From an uncultured Bacteroidota bacterium (GTDB taxonomy: Bacteria; Bacteroidota; Bacteroidia; Chitinophagales; Chitinophagaceae), in NCBI GenBank assembly GCA_903912405.1, contig CAIWHF010000068.1:1-19691 (forward strand): DNA of 19,691 bases. The letters are read 5' to 3'. The notes beneath the pieces are model-generated. The model ran no database searches. It was not told the DNA's origin and saw only the letters and a list, made by a program, of their open reading frames with translations. The number at the start of each line of letters is the position of its first letter. Position 1 is the stretch's first letter. A program made the position numbers and the translations under genes. This document shows, piece after piece, positions 16,777 through 19,691 of this stretch.

Positions 16777-17223
16777 ATGCAAGTAATCTTAATAAAAGAC
16801 GTAGATAATTTGGGTTCTGCCCACGAATTAGTTTCTGTAAAACCAGGATATGCAAGAAATTTTCTTATTCCTGAAAAATTTGCAGTAGAAGCAAGTTCTT
16901 CTAATTTAAAAATGTTAGAAGAGCGTCGCAAACAATTACAAAAACGCGAAGAAAAACTTTTAGCTGAAATCGCTAAAGTAACCGACGTATTAAAAGCAGC
17001 GCCTGTTAAAATTGGTGCTAAATTAGGCGTTAACGGTAAAATCTTCGGTTCTGTTACTTCTATCCAATTAGCGCGCGCTATCCGTGAGCAAAAAGGATAT
17101 GAAATTGACCGTCGCCGTATCACTATCTTAGAAGATGTGAAAGAAGTGGGAACGTACAATGCTCAAATCGATTTCGGAAAAGAAAATATCTTAGAACTTT
17201 CTTTCGAAGTAATTGGCGAATAG
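16777..17223 (+). CDS. rplI: Large ribosomal subunit protein bL9
   Basis: A 148-residue 50S protein. The N-terminal globular domain has the L9 signature (MQVILIKDVDNLGSAHELVSVKPGYARNFLIPEKFAVEAS, given here as recognised blocks over residues 1-40). A long connecting helix follows at about 45-75. The C-terminal domain contains FGSVTSIQLARAI and ends in LELSFEVIGE. It is the last gene of the operon and is followed by a strong hairpin terminator. Confidence 0.97.
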   Translation: MQVILIKDVDNLGSAHELVSVKPGYARNFLIPEKFAVEASSSNLKMLEERRKQLQKREEKLLAEIAKVTDVLKAAPVKIGAKLGVNGKIFGSVTSIQLARAIREQKGYEIDRRRITILEDVKEVGTYNAQIDFGKENILELSFEVIGE

Positions 17224-17243
17224 TATTTGCTAAAATAAATAAT

Positions 17244-17273
17244 AAAAAAGTCCCGCAATAGCGGGACTTTTTT
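17244..17273 (+). terminator. Terminator of the rpsF-rpsR-rplI operon
   Basis: A perfect 13-bp stem: AAAAAAGTCCCGC (17244-17256) with GCGGGACTTTTTT (17261-17273) and an AATA loop. The GC-rich top with A6/T6 flanks makes it a classic intrinsic terminator that could work in both directions. It begins 20 nt after the rplI stop. Confidence 0.92.
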
Positions 17274-17296
17274 ATTGCGCTTTTGACAAAAATAAC

Positions 17297-17327
17297 TTTT
17301 ATAAACTTAAGGTATTTCCTACCTTTG
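17297..17327 (+). promoter_or_regulatory. Promoter of panD
   Basis: TTTT (17297-17300, one mismatch from TTTG), a 19-bp spacer, then a perfect -7 box TACCTTTG (17320-17327). The box ends only 7 nt before the panD ATG, which predicts a nearly leaderless mRNA. Confidence 0.6.
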
Positions 17328-17334
17328 CGCTGCT

Positions 17335-17679
17335 ATGCAAATAGAAATATTAAAATCAAAAATTCACCGCGTTACTGTTAAAGAAGCCAACCTTCATTAT
17401 ATTGGTAGCATCACCATTGATGAAGATTTAATGGACGCGGCCAATTTAATAGAACACGAAAAAGTTCAGATCGTTAATATTAACAACGAAAGCCGATTTG
17501 AAACCTACGTGATTAAAGGTACGCGTGGCTCAGGCATGATTTGTTTGAACGGACCGGCATCGCATCATGTTAGCCTTGGCGATACCATTATTATTATGGC
17601 TTATGCTACCATGGATTTCGAATTGGCTAAGCAATTTAAACCCCGCGTAATTTTTCCGAATGAGCATAATTTATTGTAA
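17335..17679 (+). CDS. panD: Aspartate 1-decarboxylase proenzyme
   Basis: Makes beta-alanine from L-aspartate for pantothenate and CoA synthesis. The 114-residue proenzyme is expected to cleave itself between G24 and S25 (HYIGSITID), turning Ser25 into the pyruvoyl cofactor. The catalytic Tyr58 (FETYVIKGTRGSG) and Arg54 are present, as are the GPASH block and C-terminal KPRVIF. The gene stands alone between the rplI terminator and the next promoter; no other pan gene is in the window. Confidence 0.96.
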   Translation: MQIEILKSKIHRVTVKEANLHYIGSITIDEDLMDAANLIEHEKVQIVNINNESRFETYVIKGTRGSGMICLNGPASHHVSLGDTIIIMAYATMDFELAKQFKPRVIFPNEHNLL

Positions 17680-17718
17680 ATTTAACTAGATAAACTACGT
17701 GCTTCAGCCGCACTAGAT

Positions 17719-17726
17719 TACATTTG
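17719..17726 (+). promoter_or_regulatory. Promoter -7 box upstream of the YbhN-like gene
   Basis: TACATTTG is a perfect TAnnTTTG lying 24 nt before the ATG at 17751. No -33 TTTG is seen at the usual distance. The box overlaps the TTG that would give a longer reading of the gene, which favours the downstream ATG. Confidence 0.45.
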
Positions 17727-17750
17727 GTTGCTTTAGATAAATTATACGTC

Positions 17751-18743
17751 ATGAAAAAAAGAATTATACAAGCCCTTCAATATATCTTCTTCCTAGGACT
17801 AGGTTTATTTCTTATTTATTGGAAAGCAGCTCATCTCAGCCCAGCACAAAAGCAACAATTATATGATGCCTTTGGTACAGTCAACTTAGGCATGCTCACC
17901 CCCGTGATTATTGCCGGATTTTTATCGCATTGGTTCAGAGCTATGCGTTGGCGCTTATTACTGCAACCACTCGACATACATACCGGAAAACTCAATACTA
18001 TGGCAGCTGTTATGATAGGCTACTTAGCTAATTTATTAGTGCCGCGTATGGGTGAAGTAGCAAAATGTACCGTTTTGGCCAAACACGAAAAAGTACCAGC
18101 CGATAAAATGGTGGGCACCATAGTATCGGAGCGCATTTTTGATTTAGTGTGCTTGCTGATTATAAGCTTTATTGCTTTTGCCTTACAATACACTATCGTA
18201 GCAGATTATATAAGTCAACTAAGTGTGCAATATAAAGGAAACGGTTATCGATGGATCTTTTTTGTAGTCTTTGCTTTGTTATTAATTGGCTTTGTGTATT
18301 GGTTGAAAAAGAAAAAAAAAGGAAGTAAAGTTTATAATCTTTTAAAAGGCGTTGGTGCCGGCATAGCCTCTATTTGGCGAATGCAAAACAGAGGTTTATT
18401 TCTTTTTTATACCCTGCTAATTTGGGGTATGTATACTTTAATGATCATCATCGGTTTTAAAAGCATGCCTGTAACGGCCTCTTTCGGAATTTTTGAAGCT
18501 TTAGTAGTATTAGTTTTTGGTAGTGTGGGCATGATTGTAACCCAAGGCGGCATTGGCGCCTATCCCGTTATTGTTGGTCAGATATTAATGCTCTATGGCA
18601 TTGCCGAGCCTAGCGGTTTGGCCTTTGGCTGGGTAAGCTGGATGGCGCAAACGGGCATTATCATTATTTTTGGCGTATTAGCCCTCATATTACTTCCACT
18701 TTTCAATAAACACTATGGAAAAAATAGATTGGATAAAAAGTAA
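17751..18743 (+). CDS. Integral membrane protein, YbhN / lysylphosphatidylglycerol synthase TM-domain family
   Basis: A 330-residue polytopic inner-membrane protein with about eight hydrophobic segments. Family landmarks are LSHWFRAMRWRLLLQPL, LANLLVPRMGEVAKC, IVSERIFDLVCLL and, near the C-terminus, VTQGGIGAYPVIVGQ. It matches the UPF0104 / LPG_synthase_TM group, which resembles the flippase part of MprF, but it has no attached aminoacyl-transferase domain, so lipid aminoacylation is not implied. The start at 17751 (MKKRIIQ) gives a normal N-terminus; a TTG 27 nt earlier falls in the promoter box. It overlaps the next gene by 29 nt. An A9 run at 18312-18320 encodes lysines in a cytoplasmic loop. 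Confidence 0.88.
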   Translation: MKKRIIQALQYIFFLGLGLFLIYWKAAHLSPAQKQQLYDAFGTVNLGMLTPVIIAGFLSHWFRAMRWRLLLQPLDIHTGKLNTMAAVMIGYLANLLVPRMGEVAKCTVLAKHEKVPADKMVGTIVSERIFDLVCLLIISFIAFALQYTIVADYISQLSVQYKGNGYRWIFFVVFALLLIGFVYWLKKKKKGSKVYNLLKGVGAGIASIWRMQNRGLFLFYTLLIWGMYTLMIIIGFKSMPVTASFGIFEALVVLVFGSVGMIVTQGGIGAYPVIVGQILMLYGIAEPSGLAFGWVSWMAQTGIIIIFGVLALILLPLFNKHYGKNRLDKK

Positions 18744-19206
18744 AATCAAAACACTTAGCGAACTCAAAGCTTTAAGTCATACTTGGAAAACACTCAGCAA
18801 ACAAATTGTTTTTACCAATGGCTGTTTTGATATTTTACACCATGGACATTTAGATTTGATTGCTAAAGCGGCCGACCAAGGTAATATATTAGTGGTGGGT
18901 ATCAACAGCGATGCTTCCGTAAAACGATTGAAAGGTGCAGAGCGACCTATTAACAACGAAAACGATCGTGCATTTCAAATGGCCTCTCTATTATGTGTAG
19001 ATGCTGTTTATATTTTCGAAGAAGATACGCCCTTAGCAACTATTGAAGCACTGCAACCGCAGGTTCTTGTAAAAGGTGGCGACTATACCCTAGATGCAAT
19101 TGTTGGGGCACCAGAAACCATAGCAAGAGGCGGACGTGTAGCCATCATCCCTTTTGTAGCGGGTTATTCTACCACTTCTATCATTAAGAAAATTCAAGGT
19201 TTGTAA
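18715..19206 (+). CDS. rfaE2: D-glycero-beta-D-manno-heptose 1-phosphate adenylyltransferase
   Basis: A 163-residue nucleotidyltransferase that would couple ATP and heptose 1-phosphate to ADP-heptose for the lipopolysaccharide core. It is the stand-alone counterpart of the C-terminal half of HldE. It has FTNGCFDILHHGH (33-45, with the HxGH nucleotide-binding motif at 42-45), VVGINSDASVKRLKG, a conserved ENDRAFQMASL helix, VLVKGGDYT and the closing YSTTSIIKKI. The kinase half is absent here and must be encoded elsewhere if the pathway is complete. Related glycerol-3-phosphate or ethanolamine-phosphate cytidylyltransferases share the fold but not the KGGDY block. It overlaps the preceding membrane-protein gene by 29 nt. 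Confidence 0.92.
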   Translation: MEKIDWIKSKIKTLSELKALSHTWKTLSKQIVFTNGCFDILHHGHLDLIAKAADQGNILVVGINSDASVKRLKGAERPINNENDRAFQMASLLCVDAVYIFEEDTPLATIEALQPQVLVKGGDYTLDAIVGAPETIARGGRVAIIPFVAGYSTTSIIKKIQGL

Positions 19207-19240
19207 GCTGATATACTAAGGAGCTATTACTTAAATAGAT

Positions 19241-19684
19241 CTACGGCTGATTAAAAACCCCTTGTACTAATACACTGTCCGTATTTCTATATGAATTATA
19301 AAACCAAACCGGGGGTATAGTATAAGAACCTTTATTATTGTTATCACTGGCAATGAGAAACAAATTATTAGATGGTTTTGGCAAATAACCTGTATCATTA
19401 TAAATAACATCTATGCCAACACAACTTGGATTAGAAGTCGTATCGTTTAATACAAATTTACCGTCCATTGGAAAATATCCTAGATTGAATACAATTTGAA
19501 AACCATTTGTATGATTTGAAGTATTTATTTCATGTCTTGCCTTTCCCTCTTCAACACTTACCTCATTGGTACTAAACTTATCCTGATTGACTTGCCAATA
19601 AGAAAAATTGCGGGTGTCTTTCTTTTTACAATTGGTAAATGGCAGCAGTAAAAAAACATATAAAATATAGGATAACTTTTTCAT
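19241..19684 (-). CDS. Orphan lipoprotein of unknown function, 147 aa
   Basis: The signal MKKLSYILYVFLLLPFTNC places the lipid-carrying Cys at residue 19, followed by KKKD. The mature part is polar and rich in N, S and T. It looks like a beta-sandwich: alternating short strands (HTNGFQIVFNLGYF, GKFVLNDTT, VGIDVIYNDTG, NNLFLIASD), then VWFYNSYRNTDSVLVQGVFNQP. One Cys (in NPSCVG) is internal. No family is recognised. It is convergent with rfaE2 across 34 bp, and only 7 bases of upstream DNA are in the window. The stop and start are both inside the window, so the gene appears complete. Confidence 0.75.
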   Translation of the reverse strand: MKKLSYILYVFLLLPFTNCKKKDTRNFSYWQVNQDKFSTNEVSVEEGKARHEINTSNHTNGFQIVFNLGYFPMDGKFVLNDTTSNPSCVGIDVIYNDTGYLPKPSNNLFLIASDNNNKGSYTIPPVWFYNSYRNTDSVLVQGVFNQP

Positions 19685-19691
19685 GATTTTA

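Noticed and set aside
16761..17159. A 132-codon open frame opposite rplI
   Set aside because: It is antisense to the whole of a conserved ribosomal protein gene, with no independent signals.
17696..17715. A possible hairpin GTGC...GCAC after panD
   Set aside because: Only 4 bp of stem with no T tract, so it is too weak to call a terminator.
17724..17750. A 9-codon extension of the YbhN-like protein from TTG
   Set aside because: The TTG is part of a perfect -7 box, and the ATG at 17751 gives a normal MKKR start.
1..19691. A defence system, mobile element, CRISPR array or secondary-metabolite cluster
   Set aside because: No transposase, integrase, nuclease, repeat array or synthase is present. 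The gene content is housekeeping plus one metal efflux operon.

Overview
The window looks like a chromosomal segment of a low-GC member of the phylum Bacteroidota, probably close to Chitinophagaceae or Sphingobacteriia; the rank below phylum is a guess. The evidence is a TonB-dependent receptor with an N-terminal carboxypeptidase-like domain, signal peptides ending in 'AQ', lipoprotein signals of the FTNC/FTQC type, an RND pump fused to a TolC-like channel, A-rich sequence rather than Shine-Dalgarno sites before start codons, and several perfect matches to the Bacteroidota -7 promoter box TAnnTTTG. I see no insertion sequence, phage gene, CRISPR array, tRNA, rRNA or frameshifted gene.

Left part (1-4780). 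On the minus strand lie the start of a lipoprotein cut by the window edge, a small uncharacterised helical protein, and glycyl-tRNA synthetase with its terminator. A small exported NTF2-like protein (plus strand) then faces a TonB-dependent receptor (minus strand) tail to tail with no base between their stop codons.

Middle part (4920-13563), all on the plus strand. A dGTPase gene is followed after one base by a long-form QueA-family tRNA-modification gene. A promoter overlapping the end of that gene appears to start a heavy-metal efflux operon. The operon holds a small conserved protein of unknown function, a 1454-residue fusion of a CzcA-type RND pump with a CzcC/TolC-type channel, and a lipoprotein CzcB-type adaptor. 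Together these supply all three parts of a trans-envelope metal exporter plus one unexplained partner. The tex gene faces the operon with a 6-bp gap.

Right part (13570-19691). After tex comes a 330-bp gap that ends in a promoter box and a folded leader, which I read as the S6:S18 autoregulatory element. It precedes rpsF-rpsR-rplI, which ends in a strong hairpin terminator. Next are panD on its own, apparently near-leaderless, promoter; a YbhN/LPG-synthase-type membrane protein overlapping an ADP-heptose-pathway nucleotidyltransferase (rfaE2); and an orphan lipoprotein on the minus strand.

Most of this is core housekeeping. The parts most worth a second look are the metal efflux operon (its small partner protein and the signal peptide buried inside the fusion), the rpsF leader, the enlarged QueA, and the near-leaderless promoters.
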